Origin: Bacteroidota bacterium
GTDB lineage: Bacteria; Bacteroidota; Bacteroidia; UBA4408
NCBI GenBank assembly: GCA_016721765.1
Contig: JADKHO010000002.1
Coordinates: forward strand, 62,001-126,000
Direction of reading: 5' to 3'
DNA length: 64,000 nucleotides
Positions 44,439 to 53,824 of this stretch are shown here, piece by piece. Positions within the stretch are counted from its first letter, which is position 1. Each line of letters starts with the position of its first letter. The translations under genes were made by a program, and so were the position numbers. The notes under the pieces were generated by a model. The model ran no database searches. It was not told where the DNA came from and saw only the letters and a program-made list of their open reading frames with translations.

Positions 44439-44813
44439 TTAGTGTTTAATTTTTCTATCTGCCGGGCGAAAATACCAGGAGAGCATTGTCAATACAAGTA
44501 ATAAGCTTGGACCAAAAAATTCTTTTGCTGCATCTCCATTTACAAAGTGCGCAACTAAAGCTCCAGTCATGGTGAAAAAAAATCCTGCATAGGCCCATTC
44601 CTTTATCAAGACCAATTTCGGAAGCAAGATAACAATCACACCGGCAATTTTCCAGATTCCAATCAACCTGATAAAATAAGCGGGAAATCCTAGTAGTGCC
44701 ATTTTTTGTACCTCTTCAGGAAGATTTAAAACTTGAACTATTCCGGTAGATAGCATTCCTAATGCCGACCAGCAAGTTGTAATCCAATAAATTAGGTTAG
44801 CTTTTTTGTCCAT
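44439..44813 (-). CDS. DoxX-like membrane protein
   Basis: From ATG 44813 (124 residues); a longer frame from 44969 would overlap the SRPBCC gene and lacks a sensible N-terminus. Four hydrophobic segments (WITTCWSALGMLSTGIVQVL, ... KIAGVIVILLPKLVLI, AYAGFFFTMTGALVAHFVNG, LLLVLTMLSWYF) match the DoxX_2 family. Its exact function is unknown. One base separates its ATG from the SRPBCC stop, so translation is coupled. Confidence 0.88.
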   Translation of the reverse strand: MDKKANLIYWITTCWSALGMLSTGIVQVLNLPEEVQKMALLGFPAYFIRLIGIWKIAGVIVILLPKLVLIKEWAYAGFFFTMTGALVAHFVNGDAAKEFFGPSLLLVLTMLSWYFRPADRKIKH

Positions 44814-44814
44814 G

Positions 44815-45282
44815 CTAATCTTTTTTTTGATTTGCGAATTCTTGAAGTCGATTATGTGCCATATTAATACCTTGTGCAAAAGGCAGTTTAAGCAGTTGAT
44901 CTCGGATAGCAATCGATTTAAATACCAAGTGCATGGTGAGCATGCTGCGGTCGTTGGGGCTAGATTCAAATTCCAAAAACTCTAGTTGCGGACCCATGTT
45001 AGCATTTTCCATTTCAAAGGTGCGGATGATTTTTTGTTCTGGTAAAAACGCATGAATAACGCCGTTGAAACCATGTTTATTTCCCATAGGATCCGTGGTT
45101 TCAAATCGATAGCAGCCAAATTTTTTATTTTCGAGTTGCAACACTTTGGTGCCCATCCATTGCTCTAATAATTCAGCTTCGGTGTAGGCTTTAAAGAGTA
45201 GGGGCAGAGGCAAATCAAATTCGCGCGTAATAAATAATTCCTGTTTACCTTCCTTAGCCCTTATTTTAGTTTTAAGTTCCAT
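44815..45282 (-). CDS. SRPBCC (AHSA1-like) protein
   Basis: A 155-residue START/AHSA1-like domain: TREFDLPLPLLFKAYTEAEL at the start, LEQWMGTKVL, GNKHGFNGVIHAF, and QKIIRTFEMEN. It probably binds a small hydrophobic ligand. It starts 2 bp after the ArsR gene stop. ArsR-SRPBCC-DoxX modules are common in Bacteroidota; the ligand is unknown. Confidence 0.9.
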   Translation of the reverse strand: MELKTKIRAKEGKQELFITREFDLPLPLLFKAYTEAELLEQWMGTKVLQLENKKFGCYRFETTDPMGNKHGFNGVIHAFLPEQKIIRTFEMENANMGPQLEFLEFESSPNDRSMLTMHLVFKSIAIRDQLLKLPFAQGINMAHNRLQEFANQKKD

Positions 45283-45284
45283 GC

Positions 45285-45608
45285 TTATTTTTTTGATTTA
45301 TATTTTTTCATCAGGTTTTCTAATTTATTAAACCTGTCGTCCCACAATTTGGCAAAGGGTGTGAGCCATTCAGCAACTTCCTTCATTTTGGCGGGATTAA
45401 AATGATAATAAATTTCGCGGCCGGATTGTTCCTGCCGCAGAAGTTCGCATTCCGTAAGTATTTGAATGTGCTTGGAAATAGTAGGACGAGCCGTTTCGAA
45501 ATTGGCTGCGATTGCCCCGGCTGTCATAGATTGAGCAGCTAATAGCAATAAAATCGATCTTCTCGTAGGATCGGCTATTGCTTGAAAAACATCTCTTCTT
45601 AAATTCAT
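45285..45608 (-). CDS. ArsR-family HTH regulator
   Basis: A 107-residue winged-helix repressor: DVFQAIADPTRRSILLLLAA at the start, and recognition helix region NFETARPTISKHIQILTE, then REIYYHFNPAKMKEVAEW. No cysteine pair for metal sensing is seen, so this is the non-metal subgroup that often regulates an adjacent SRPBCC gene. First gene of a four-gene operon, with a direct-repeat operator abutting its start codon. Confidence 0.93.
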   Translation of the reverse strand: MNLRRDVFQAIADPTRRSILLLLAAQSMTAGAIAANFETARPTISKHIQILTECELLRQEQSGREIYYHFNPAKMKEVAEWLTPFAKLWDDRFNKLENLMKKYKSKK

Positions 45609-45658
45609 TATGAAGTTATTTGGCTACAAATATATATGAAGTTATTTGACTACGCAAA
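45609..45658 (-). promoter_or_regulatory. ArsR operon promoter with 19-bp direct-repeat operator
   Basis: TATATTTG on the minus strand (45627-45634) matches TAnnTTTG, with TTTG (45655-45658) 20 bp upstream as -33. Two copies of tatgaagttatttgrctac (45609-45627 and 45635-45653) lie 26 bp apart. The first touches the ArsR start codon and the second fills the spacer, as expected for autoregulation. Confidence 0.65.
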
Positions 45659-45697
45659 TAAAAATTCATAACGGCTAATTAGTGATCGGACTGCTAG

Positions 45698-46279
45698 TGG
45701 TCCGACCACTATTTTTCAAATGTTAGCGGCTGCAGTGGTACAGCAATTGCGTTAAGTGGAACACCAGCGGGTGGTAGTTGGAGTGCTGCAAATCCTTACA
45801 CAGGGGCAAGTACCAATTATACCAACAGTAGTACTGATGGAAATGGTTGTTTAGCAACTAGTCCATCTGCAAGCATTACAGTGAATCCTTTACCGACAGC
45901 AAGTATTAGTTCAACGGCAACAAGTGTTTGTGCAGGAGGAAGCATTTCTTTATCAATCAATACAGGAGCAGATTTGAGCTATCAGTGGAAATTGAATACA
46001 GTTGCCAGAGTCATGGTAACGCAAACAGAGGATGGGAATAGGAGCCAGGTAAATGTTTACCAAAATCCATCAGAAAGTGGTATTTTTACCATCAGGTATG
46101 AGCATAACGTTATTATCGCTATAGAAGTAATGGATACGCAAGGGCAAAAAGTTTTTGAAGTTAAAGAAGTAGCAGATGATGGTGAATACCGCTTATCGTT
46201 GTAGCATCTGCCGCATGGAATGTATCTATTAAAAATACTGGGAGAGACTGGATTTAAGATTATACGTTTGGAAAAATAA
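45698..46279 (+). pseudogene. Decayed 3' end of a T9SS adhesin gene
   Basis: The frame opens abruptly at 45698 after a stop. It encodes Ig-like repeat residues (GCSGTAIALSGTPAGGSWS, then SICAGGSISLS-type with DLSYQWKL) and passes directly into a sorting-domain-like segment (VNVYQNPSESGIFTIRYEHN). It then meets an in-frame TAG at 46202-46204. The same frame continues HLPHGMYLLKILGET...IRLEK to a TAA at 46279, the normal end of a T9SS domain. There is no start or signal peptide. So it is a 5'-truncated copy with an internal nonsense codon. Its Ig-like part recalls the repeat gene at 1-3656. Confidence 0.75.
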
Positions 46280-46315
46280 CCTTCCGCTATTGCGGACTAA
46301 AACAATGGTATTCAT

Positions 46316-48796
46316 TTGGAAAGGTCTTTATTGAAGAATGGGTTTTTAGCTCTATTTTTTAGCTTATCATTTTATGTAAATTGCTTGCAGGCGCAATGGA
46401 AGTCGGTTCCCGGACCTTATCTTTCCTCTCAGTTCATTTCCATGGAGGTTTCTAAAATTGCGGTTAGCAATAATACAATTGCAGCTTTAATAGGGCAACA
46501 AGTTTATTTGTCAAATAATAATGGTGCCAGTTGGATGTACGCTTCAGGAGGAAATTTCGGCATTAACACACTTATATTTCTGGATTCAACCTTATTTATC
46601 GGGAAGTATAATGGAATGTTTCTTTCGAATAATTGGGGCACATCTTACAGCGCAATAAACAATGGATTACCGGCAAATTGTAGTGTGAATGTTTTGCAGG
46701 CTATCGGAACAAACATTGTAGCATCTGTGCGGAACAACGCGACCTCTGAAACGGATGTGTACTATACAATTGACAAGGGGAATTCCTGGAACTTGAGTAA
46801 CGGATTACAGAACTTGGATGTTAATTGCATGGCAAATAATGGAATAAATTTGTATGCCGGTACTTGGGATGGACTTTATGTATCCTATGATAAGGGCGCA
46901 AACTGGAGTTACCTTGGTTTCAACAATAAAACGATAAGTGTTTTAGGAGCAGATGGCAATCGCCTTTTTGCAGGAGAGGGAAGCTCCGGTGGATTTTTAT
47001 CTATTTCTCAAGACAATGGGACTACCTGGACATCGGCAATGAACGGCCTTCCTCAATACTTAGGTAGTATGGTATTTGTTGGAACTGCTGTTTATATAAT
47101 TTCGTACTGGAATGGCATTTATGTTTCGAATAACAATGGAGGGAGTTGGACATTTTGTGGCAGTGGCGGTTTTATGAACTTAAGTTGCATTGCCACTAAT
47201 GGTTCAACTGTATTTGTGGGAAGCAGCGATGGTTTTAGTAATTTGGGTGGGATTCAAAATACGGGTTTACACACCTATAACTTGACTATTAAATCACTTG
47301 TTTGCAATAAAGATAAAATGGTTGCAGCAACCGGTTACTTGGTTCATAACTCTACAGACAATGGGTTACACTGGAATTATTTTCTTCGTAATATGAATTG
47401 TCTCATTGCCAATGATTCACTTGTGATTGCAGCGGATAATGGAGCCATTTATTTATCTCGGGATTTTGGTGCTAATTGGGAATATAGATATTCCATGCCA
47501 TCGGGATCAGATGCGGTTAGTGCTTTTGCTATGAAGGATACACTTGTATTTGCAGCCAGCAAAGGGAATGGATTTTATAGTTCAAGCAACTCAGGAATAT
47601 ATTGGAAGCAAGATACAACAGCTCCTGCTCTGAAAAATATAAATGCATTAGAGTTTATAGATTCCCTCTTATTTGCGGCTTCAAATTCTAGCGGTATGTT
47701 ACTGTCTTCGGATTATGGAAAAAACTGGAAATCTGTTTCCATCGGTTTACCGGATACTAGCATTTTATCTCTCGCTCGATTTGAAAATAATTTATATGCT
47801 GGTACGAGAAATTTTGGGCTATATAAATCTGTTGATTTCGGGGCAAGCTGGTTTCCCTTAAATATTGGTATAAGTAATGCCCGAATATTGAGTATTCATA
47901 CTATGGGACCGAATGTTTTGGCTGGTATTGCTGAACATGGATTATCAATTTCTCGGGACGAGGGCCAAACCTGGAGGAAGGAAAATTTAGGATTGATGAA
48001 TTATAACATTACAGCGATTACTAATAATCAAACCAATGTATATTTGGGTTCTGGAGGACATATTGAAAATGGTGGCGGAGTATGGAAACGTGCCATTTTA
48101 GAAATGAATTTGTTTCCCTATGTAGAGGCAATAACCTACAATAAAAGTCCAATTTGTGCTGGGGATAGTGTGCAGGCTTTTGTGCATGTACTTGGTGGAA
48201 CCGAGCCAATTAGCTACACTTGGAGCAATGGCAATTCAGGGCCGGTAATTTCGCTTGCACCTTCGGTGAGCGCGAATTATACTGTAAGCATTATTGATGC
48301 TGCTGCACAAGCATTGTCCACTCAGGTGCAACTTCATGTTCAGCCAGCCATTCAGACACCTGTGATTCATCTTTATGAAAATACATTGTTTTCAAATTTC
48401 GCGACAGGAAATGTATGGATGTTGAACGGAATTCCTATCAATGCAGCAATTGGTGCGAGTTATAGTGTAAATAAAACAGGCAATTACTCGGTACAGGTGG
48501 TAAAAGATGGCTGTTATTCAGATACTTCAAACAGTATTAAGATAACATCGCTTTATAAACCCCTGACATTTAATGAAATTGAAGTATATCCCAATCCCAC
48601 TGAAGCTGAGTTAACGATTCGCTCACCAAAGAAATCAATCATCCGTATTTTTAATTCATTGGGTGAACTCACGCTAGAAAGTTTTGCAGAAGAAGAAAAT
48701 ACCAAACTTAATTTAGCCGCAATTTCTTGCGGATTTTACTTCCTATACATTGAAACTCCTGCTCAGGTATGGACAGGGAAATTGGTAAGAAGATAA
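46316..48796 (+). CDS. T9SS-sorted secreted protein with BNR/Ycf48-like propeller
   Basis: An 826-residue frame starting at TTG 46316 (an in-frame stop lies just upstream, and no ATG fits). Signal peptide (ERSLLKNGFLALFFSLSFYV ... LQAQ). Around ten repeats of the type VYLSNNNGASW, LFIG, YVSYDKGANW and LYKSVDFGASW form one or two beta-propellers of the BNR/Ycf48 kind. An Ig/PKD-like domain follows (SPICAGDSVQAFVHVLGG), and a T9SS sorting domain (VYPNPTEAELTIRS ... CGFYFLYIE). A secreted surface protein of unknown ligand. The start codon is the least certain part. Confidence 0.85.
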   Translation: MERSLLKNGFLALFFSLSFYVNCLQAQWKSVPGPYLSSQFISMEVSKIAVSNNTIAALIGQQVYLSNNNGASWMYASGGNFGINTLIFLDSTLFIGKYNGMFLSNNWGTSYSAINNGLPANCSVNVLQAIGTNIVASVRNNATSETDVYYTIDKGNSWNLSNGLQNLDVNCMANNGINLYAGTWDGLYVSYDKGANWSYLGFNNKTISVLGADGNRLFAGEGSSGGFLSISQDNGTTWTSAMNGLPQYLGSMVFVGTAVYIISYWNGIYVSNNNGGSWTFCGSGGFMNLSCIATNGSTVFVGSSDGFSNLGGIQNTGLHTYNLTIKSLVCNKDKMVAATGYLVHNSTDNGLHWNYFLRNMNCLIANDSLVIAADNGAIYLSRDFGANWEYRYSMPSGSDAVSAFAMKDTLVFAASKGNGFYSSSNSGIYWKQDTTAPALKNINALEFIDSLLFAASNSSGMLLSSDYGKNWKSVSIGLPDTSILSLARFENNLYAGTRNFGLYKSVDFGASWFPLNIGISNARILSIHTMGPNVLAGIAEHGLSISRDEGQTWRKENLGLMNYNITAITNNQTNVYLGSGGHIENGGGVWKRAILEMNLFPYVEAITYNKSPICAGDSVQAFVHVLGGTEPISYTWSNGNSGPVISLAPSVSANYTVSIIDAAAQALSTQVQLHVQPAIQTPVIHLYENTLFSNFATGNVWMLNGIPINAAIGASYSVNKTGNYSVQVVKDGCYSDTSNSIKITSLYKPLTFNEIEVYPNPTEAELTIRSPKKSIIRIFNSLGELTLESFAEEENTKLNLAAISCGFYFLYIETPAQVWTGKLVRR

Positions 48797-48821
48797 TTGT
48801 ATTCCAGCGATTGCTATAAAA

Positions 48822-49214
48822 TCAAATACTATCCAATTCCTGCTTTAATTTAGTGAGGTAATATTTTTCAACACGGTTTATTCCCTTGTAGGATTCAGCC
48901 ACATGCTGAGCCGCAGCCATAACCGATAATTTCAAAGTTGGATTAACTTCTTTTGCATTTTTTTTCAAAAAATCGATAAAGGATGCAAAAGCATTTTCAA
49001 CATCTGCATCTTCTTCAGTAAGCGCTTCTACTTCAAATTCAGTATAAAATGCATCGTTGATTCCGGCTTTGTCGGTTTGCTCTTCGTAAGGGACAAAATC
49101 TTTCATTACTATACTGTGCACGGAAGAAATTTCCTTGTCGTGAATTTCACCATCTGCATTGCTAATGGCGTAAAGCAATTTACCTAACTCTTCATATAAC
49201 TGTTGATGATTCAT
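48822..49214 (-). CDS. TerB-like protein
   Basis: A 130-residue helical, acidic protein. KLLYAISNADGEIHDKEISS is the typical metal-binding start of TerB/DjlA-N domains. The spacing of helices and the acidic tail fit the family. TerB domains are linked to membrane stress and tellurite resistance; no ter operon lies here. A single gene, convergent with the T9SS gene upstream of it. Confidence 0.82.
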   Translation of the reverse strand: MNHQQLYEELGKLLYAISNADGEIHDKEISSVHSIVMKDFVPYEEQTDKAGINDAFYTEFEVEALTEEDADVENAFASFIDFLKKNAKEVNPTLKLSVMAAAQHVAESYKGINRVEKYYLTKLKQELDSI

Positions 49215-49350
49215 TTTAATAGATTTTTATACGAAAATAGATGACACATTTGTTTTGTTTTCTGACTTGCATCATACTAAGAAATGATTGCAATCACTCC
49301 ATTGTAATTAGTGCTGTGAAATAAGTTGCTTGGCAGAAGCATGGCAAAAA

Positions 49351-49842
49351 TTAATCCTCATGTTCCTCTTGCGCATCTTGTAATGGTGCAGCTTCAATTG
49401 TATTGCCGCTTACTTCACTATGACGAATTTGGCCACCCATATAACCGGTTCGGGCAATGAGCACAAAACTTAGTAATGCAATAACAAGCACAACTTTTGA
49501 AAAAGCACCGCTCAAAGGAGCTTTACTTATGTTTAAAAACAAGCCTATGAGTGCCGCAACTCCCAGCACAATTAATCCTATTAAAGAAACAAGCGCTGAT
49601 TCTTCATGTTCATGAATTAAACGCTTTGATATTCCTTGAAGATGTTCAACAGATTCTTCAGCAGCTTCGCCTGTAAAGTAGGCTATACCGGCACCAATTG
49701 CAGCTAAAATAAAAACATTGTAAGCGGCCGTAATCGTGGAGTTGCTCTTGGAATATAATCCATGCAATAGGACAAGGGCTCCTAAAAACGAACCAAAAAT
49801 AGGTAAGTGGGTAATTAGTAAATGAACATGTGTTTGATTCAT
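49351..49842 (-). CDS. Four-helix membrane protein (DUF2231-like)
   Basis: A 163-residue protein with four hydrophobic segments (about 8-27, 38-58, 82-104, 114-131). The N-terminal HVHLLITHLPIFGSFLGALV and RLIHEHEESALVSLIG place conserved histidines near the membrane, as in DUF2231 proteins, which can bind haem. The acidic, soluble C-terminal tail has no known role. Family placement is moderately sure. Confidence 0.7.
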   Translation of the reverse strand: MNQTHVHLLITHLPIFGSFLGALVLLHGLYSKSNSTITAAYNVFILAAIGAGIAYFTGEAAEESVEHLQGISKRLIHEHEESALVSLIGLIVLGVAALIGLFLNISKAPLSGAFSKVVLVIALLSFVLIARTGYMGGQIRHSEVSGNTIEAAPLQDAQEEHED

Positions 49843-49904
49843 AATTTCTTTTTATCAAAGGTTACTATTCGAACGTTAAATCAGGCTGATATAAATCATA
49901 TATT

Positions 49905-50414
49905 TTATTTTGTTGTACCGCCTTCAAATTTGCCATATTCAATATCATTAGGCTCCCACAGTTCAATTTTATTTCCTTCCATATCTAGGATGTGAACAAA
50001 CTTACCGTAGTTAAAAGACTCAATGGTATCGGTAATGGTAACGCCTTCTTTCTTCAAATTTTCAACCAATGAAAGCATGTTTTCGACACGGTAATTAATC
50101 ATGAAATCTTTTTTGCAGGGTTCAAAGTAGCTGGTCTTTTCTGAAAAGAGGCTCCATTGGGTATAGCCCTTTTTAGTTGAATCTGCACCTTGATACCATT
50201 CAAATGTGGTTCCATATTTATTGGTATTTAAGCCAAGATGTGTTTTATACCATTCGCGCATCAAAGCAGGATTTTTGCTTTTAAAAAATACGCCGCCAAT
50301 TCCGGTTACCCGCTTGGGCATTGCTTCGGGGGAAGTGTTGATGAGTTTATTGACCGAAAACCCAATGAAAAACGAACAGATGAGCGCAGTAGTGAAGAAG
50401 AAATTTTTTTTCAT
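49905..50414 (-). CDS. VOC-family protein with N-terminal export signal
   Basis: A 169-residue protein. The first 25 residues are a membrane/signal segment (FFFTTALICSFFIGFSVNKL). Residues about 40-160 are a vicinal-oxygen-chelate fold (GIGGVFFKSKNPALMREWYK, HLGLNTNKYG, GKFVHILDMEGNKIELWEP). The last block contains a glyoxalase-type metal-ligand glutamate. The substrate is unknown. Unlike the VOC protein at 59.6 kb it is predicted to leave the cytoplasm. Confidence 0.85.
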   Translation of the reverse strand: MKKNFFFTTALICSFFIGFSVNKLINTSPEAMPKRVTGIGGVFFKSKNPALMREWYKTHLGLNTNKYGTTFEWYQGADSTKKGYTQWSLFSEKTSYFEPCKKDFMINYRVENMLSLVENLKKEGVTITDTIESFNYGKFVHILDMEGNKIELWEPNDIEYGKFEGGTTK

Positions 50415-50665
50415 GATTTTATATTTTGTAATGTTGAAAGCAAATCTAAAAACTAAACTAAGTTAAGATTCTTTTCAAATTAGAACCTAAGCTATTTGAA
50501 CACTAGTAATGAAGCCTGACCGTGAATATGCAGCTTGCAGTTTGTATAATTTATGTTTGGCCAGTTTTGAGATATTATTCTGAATGCTATCATTTGAATG
50601 ATTCGTGCTATTGTTAAATGCAGTAAAAAAATAGTATTGCAATTCACAAATTAAAACCCATTCAA

Positions 50666-52165
50666 ATGTCAAATCAAAAACCTTCATTTAAACCGTTTTA
50701 TGATAATTTCATAGGCGGAAAATTTGTAGCTCCGGTTAAAAAGGAGTATTTCGAAAACATCAGTCCTATCGACGGCAAAGTCTTTACAAAAGCTGCACGA
50801 TCGGGTAAGGAAGATGTGGAGTTAGCTTTGGATGCAGCCCATATTGCATTCGCAACCTGGAGCAAAACTTCAGCTGCCTTTCGATCGAGTATTTTAAATA
50901 AAATAGCAGATGTGATGGAAGCCAATTTACAGACGCTCGCTGTAATTGAAACGATTGATAATGGAAAACCCCTGCGCGAATCGGTGCATGTGGATTTGCC
51001 TTTGTGCATTGATCATTTCCGCTATTTTGCAGGTGTAATTAGAGCCGAGGAGGGAACTATATCAGAGCATGATTCAAACACTGTGAGCATTGTGATGCAT
51101 GAACCCTTAGGTGTAGTTGGACAAATTATACCTTGGAATTTTCCTTTACTGATGGCTGTTTGGAAACTAGCGCCCGCATTGGCTGCAGGATGTTGTGTGG
51201 TGATGAAACCGGCAGAGCAAACACCTACCTCCATTATGTGTTTGATGGAATTATTGCAAGATGTAATTCCGGCAGGTGTTGTAAATATTATAACAGGATT
51301 TGGTCCGGAAGCAGGCAAGCCATTGGCTCAATCGCCGCGTATATCAAAGGTTTCCTTTACAGGTGAAACAACAACAGGAAGATTAATTATGCAATATGCA
51401 TCTGAGAATTTAATTCCTGTAACCATGGAGTTAGGTGGAAAATCTCCGAATATTTTCTTTCCATCGGTTGCGGATGCGGATGATGATTTTTTTGATAAAG
51501 CCATAGAAGGCGCAGTACTTTTCGCAGTGAATCAAGGAGAGGTGTGTACTTGTCCATCGCGCATTTTAGTGCATGAATCCATTTACGAGAAGTTTATGAG
51601 CAAGGTGATTGAACGCACCAAAGCTATTAAAATGGGGAATCCATTAGAAATGACAACGATGATGGGTGCACAAGCTTCAAACGATCAGTATGAAAAAATT
51701 CAATCCTATTTAAAATTAGGAAAGGAAGAAGGAGCTGAATTGCTTTGCGGTGGCGCAGTTCAAAAAATGGAAGGAGAGTTAGCAGGTGGCTATTACATCC
51801 AACCTACCTTATTTAAAGGGAATAATAAAATGCGCATCTTTCAAGAAGAAATTTTTGGACCGGTGGTTTGCGTTACTACTTTTAAAACAACAGAGGAAGC
51901 CATTGCCATTGCTAACGATACTTTGTATGGATTAGGAGCAGGAGTATGGACCAGAGATGCACATGAATTGTATCAGGTACCACGTGCTATTCAAGCAGGT
52001 CGTGTATGGGTAAATTGTTACCATGCTTATCCGGCTCATGCGCCTTTCGGCGGATATAAAAAATCAGGTTTCGGAAGAGAAAATCACTTGATGATGTTGG
52101 GCCATTACCGTCAAACAAAAAATATGTTGATCTCTTATGACAAGAAGAAACTAGGTTTCTTTTAA
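50666..52165 (+). CDS. NAD(P)-dependent aldehyde dehydrogenase (AldB/ExaC-like)
   Basis: A 499-residue enzyme of the ALDH superfamily. IIPWNFPLLMAVWKLAPALA and FTGETTTGRL form the nucleotide site, with E255 in TMELGGKSPNIFF and the catalytic cysteine C294 in NQGEVCTCPSR. GEVCTCPSR is typical of AldB/ExaC-type acetaldehyde dehydrogenases. It should oxidise short aldehydes to acids. It is followed by a terminator and then a DUF779 gene, the usual partner, with an AraC-type gene convergent beyond it. Confidence 0.94.
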   Translation: MSNQKPSFKPFYDNFIGGKFVAPVKKEYFENISPIDGKVFTKAARSGKEDVELALDAAHIAFATWSKTSAAFRSSILNKIADVMEANLQTLAVIETIDNGKPLRESVHVDLPLCIDHFRYFAGVIRAEEGTISEHDSNTVSIVMHEPLGVVGQIIPWNFPLLMAVWKLAPALAAGCCVVMKPAEQTPTSIMCLMELLQDVIPAGVVNIITGFGPEAGKPLAQSPRISKVSFTGETTTGRLIMQYASENLIPVTMELGGKSPNIFFPSVADADDDFFDKAIEGAVLFAVNQGEVCTCPSRILVHESIYEKFMSKVIERTKAIKMGNPLEMTTMMGAQASNDQYEKIQSYLKLGKEEGAELLCGGAVQKMEGELAGGYYIQPTLFKGNNKMRIFQEEIFGPVVCVTTFKTTEEAIAIANDTLYGLGAGVWTRDAHELYQVPRAIQAGRVWVNCYHAYPAHAPFGGYKKSGFGRENHLMMLGHYRQTKNMLISYDKKKLGFF

Positions 52166-52179
52166 GCACATAAACAATA

Positions 52180-52219
52180 AACAAACCGATTCGAAGAAAA
52201 TTCGTTCGGTTTGTTTTTA
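52180..52219 (+). terminator. Rho-independent terminator after the aldehyde dehydrogenase
   Basis: Stem AACAAACCGATTCGAA / TTCGTTCGGTTTGTT with a GAAAA loop and a T run. It separates the dehydrogenase from the DUF779 gene. Confidence 0.75.
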
Positions 52220-52229
52220 TACCTCCAGT

Positions 52230-52604
52230 ATGATTGCACGTGTAACGGCTACACCTGAAGCCATTGAAGTAATTCGGAATCTCAAACTAAAATTTGGCCA
52301 ATTGATGTTTCATCAAAGTGGCGGTTGCTGTGATGGTTCCCAGCCCATGTGTTTTGAAAAAGGTGATTTTATTATTGGCAACAGCGATGTATGCCTTGGA
52401 ACGGTTGATGATTGCGAATTTTGGATGAGTAAAGATCAATTCGAATATTGGAAATACACCTGCCTAAGCATACATGTTTTACCCGGGAGAGGATCCAGTT
52501 TTTCGTTAGAGATACCAATGGGCTTGCGCTTTATTACACAATCGAGGATGTTTACACCGGATGAACTAGCCAATTTGGAACCCCTAACATTTTTGGAGGA
52601 ATAG
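52230..52604 (+). CDS. DUF779-family protein, aldehyde dehydrogenase partner
   Basis: A 124-residue protein with the DUF779 hallmark blocks FHQSGGCCDGSQPMCFEKGD and VCLGTVDDCEFWMSKDQFEY, and a cysteine pattern suited to metal binding. DUF779 genes nearly always sit beside AldB/ExaC-type aldehyde dehydrogenases; their role is not defined. The ATG is 10 bp after the terminator hairpin. Read-through or a separate promoter must supply it. Confidence 0.9.
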   Translation: MIARVTATPEAIEVIRNLKLKFGQLMFHQSGGCCDGSQPMCFEKGDFIIGNSDVCLGTVDDCEFWMSKDQFEYWKYTCLSIHVLPGRGSSFSLEIPMGLRFITQSRMFTPDELANLEPLTFLEE

Positions 52605-52608
52605 CCAT

Positions 52609-53529
52609 TCAATTATGCTGCAACAATTGCTGGTATTGCTTGGGAGTAATTCCTTCGTAGTGTTTAAAAATGCGGATAAAATAATTGCTGTCCTCAAATC
52701 CTGCCTCGTAAGAAACATTTTTGATGTAGATATCTTTGTTTTTTAAATACTGTTTGGCAACTTTAATTTTCTCCAACATTATAAATTCTATCGGGCTAAT
52801 TCCCAATTCGTTTTTAAACATACGATAGAGCGATGAGGTGCTCAATCCGATTTGTTTCGCAATTAATTTCAAATCCATTTTGTTGGAAATATTCGCACGA
52901 ATCAAGGTTATTGTCTGCATTAATTGTGTGCTCTTGCTTGTATCCTTTTCATCTTGAATCCCCTTCAATGTTTGAGATTGAACAATTTTTACTAATAATT
53001 CCTGAAGCGACAAATCGGCCAAGGTATCTTTAAAGATGGAAGTGCTTTGGCAAATACCTATAATTTTATTGATCACATGCGCCATTTCTTCATCGTTTTG
53101 AAAAAAGAAATTCGACTCATCCAATTGCCAAAAATTGTTGTCACCTTCTTTTGGATATTTTTCATTTAGGAAACTTAAAGTATCGTTTATTTTTTTATTA
53201 TCGATTGCAAGTGCAAGGCACTGAGTGGGATTGTCAAGCGTTGCTTCTGGAAAATCTATTTTCATACCGGTGTTGGAAGGAATGATAACAGATTCGCCAG
53301 GCAAGTATTCAAATCCTTCCTTATCGAAAAGATGCATTACTTTTTTACCTTTCAACATGCTGGTTACCACGAGGTCATTAAATTGCAAAGGAACACGCTC
53401 AGATTTTTGGTAGGTTTCGAATAGATTTAATTCACAATTTTCGAGGTTGTAAATGGTTCTGTTTTCAACCAGTGTTTTAAGCGAGCTTTCGTGTGTAAGC
53501 GCAGTTGGATTCAGTGTTGCTTTTCTCAT
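52609..53529 (-). CDS. AraC-family regulator
   Basis: A 306-residue protein. An N-terminal effector region (about 1-190, AraC_N-like; LNLFETYQKSERVPLQFNDL) is followed by a C-terminal double helix-turn-helix (about 205-303; LKLIAKQIGLSTSSLYRMFK and VSYEAGFEDSNYFIRIFKHY). It is convergent with the DUF779 gene (4 bp between stops) and probably regulates the aldehyde dehydrogenase locus, as similar regulators do in other Bacteroidota. Confidence 0.88.
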   Translation of the reverse strand: MRKATLNPTALTHESSLKTLVENRTIYNLENCELNLFETYQKSERVPLQFNDLVVTSMLKGKKVMHLFDKEGFEYLPGESVIIPSNTGMKIDFPEATLDNPTQCLALAIDNKKINDTLSFLNEKYPKEGDNNFWQLDESNFFFQNDEEMAHVINKIIGICQSTSIFKDTLADLSLQELLVKIVQSQTLKGIQDEKDTSKSTQLMQTITLIRANISNKMDLKLIAKQIGLSTSSLYRMFKNELGISPIEFIMLEKIKVAKQYLKNKDIYIKNVSYEAGFEDSNYFIRIFKHYEGITPKQYQQLLQHN

Positions 53530-53824
53530 AACAGTTATTTCACATGCATTTCGTGATTACATAAATTCCGTTCTCAGCTAGTTTTTACATATTTTAGTTG
53601 GTACTCAGTTCAACATCCTCAAACATAAAATGTTTTACAAGATAATGCACTATTAATTGCACCGAACTGATTAAAATCATGTCTAAAAAAAGAAATTAAA
53701 GACTTATTGTTTTAACAAATAATTCCTAATACAATTTGCAACGAATCAATTGTTAATTCGAATTGGAAAAATCTGAGTAGCTTCGAAGAAGAATATTTTA
53801 ATTTATTTGACTTCAAGACGAACC

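Noticed and set aside
44815..44969. Long N-terminal extension of the DoxX gene
   Set aside because: The extra 52 codons overlap the SRPBCC gene and are not protein-like; ATG 44813 starts a typical DoxX protein one base after the upstream stop.
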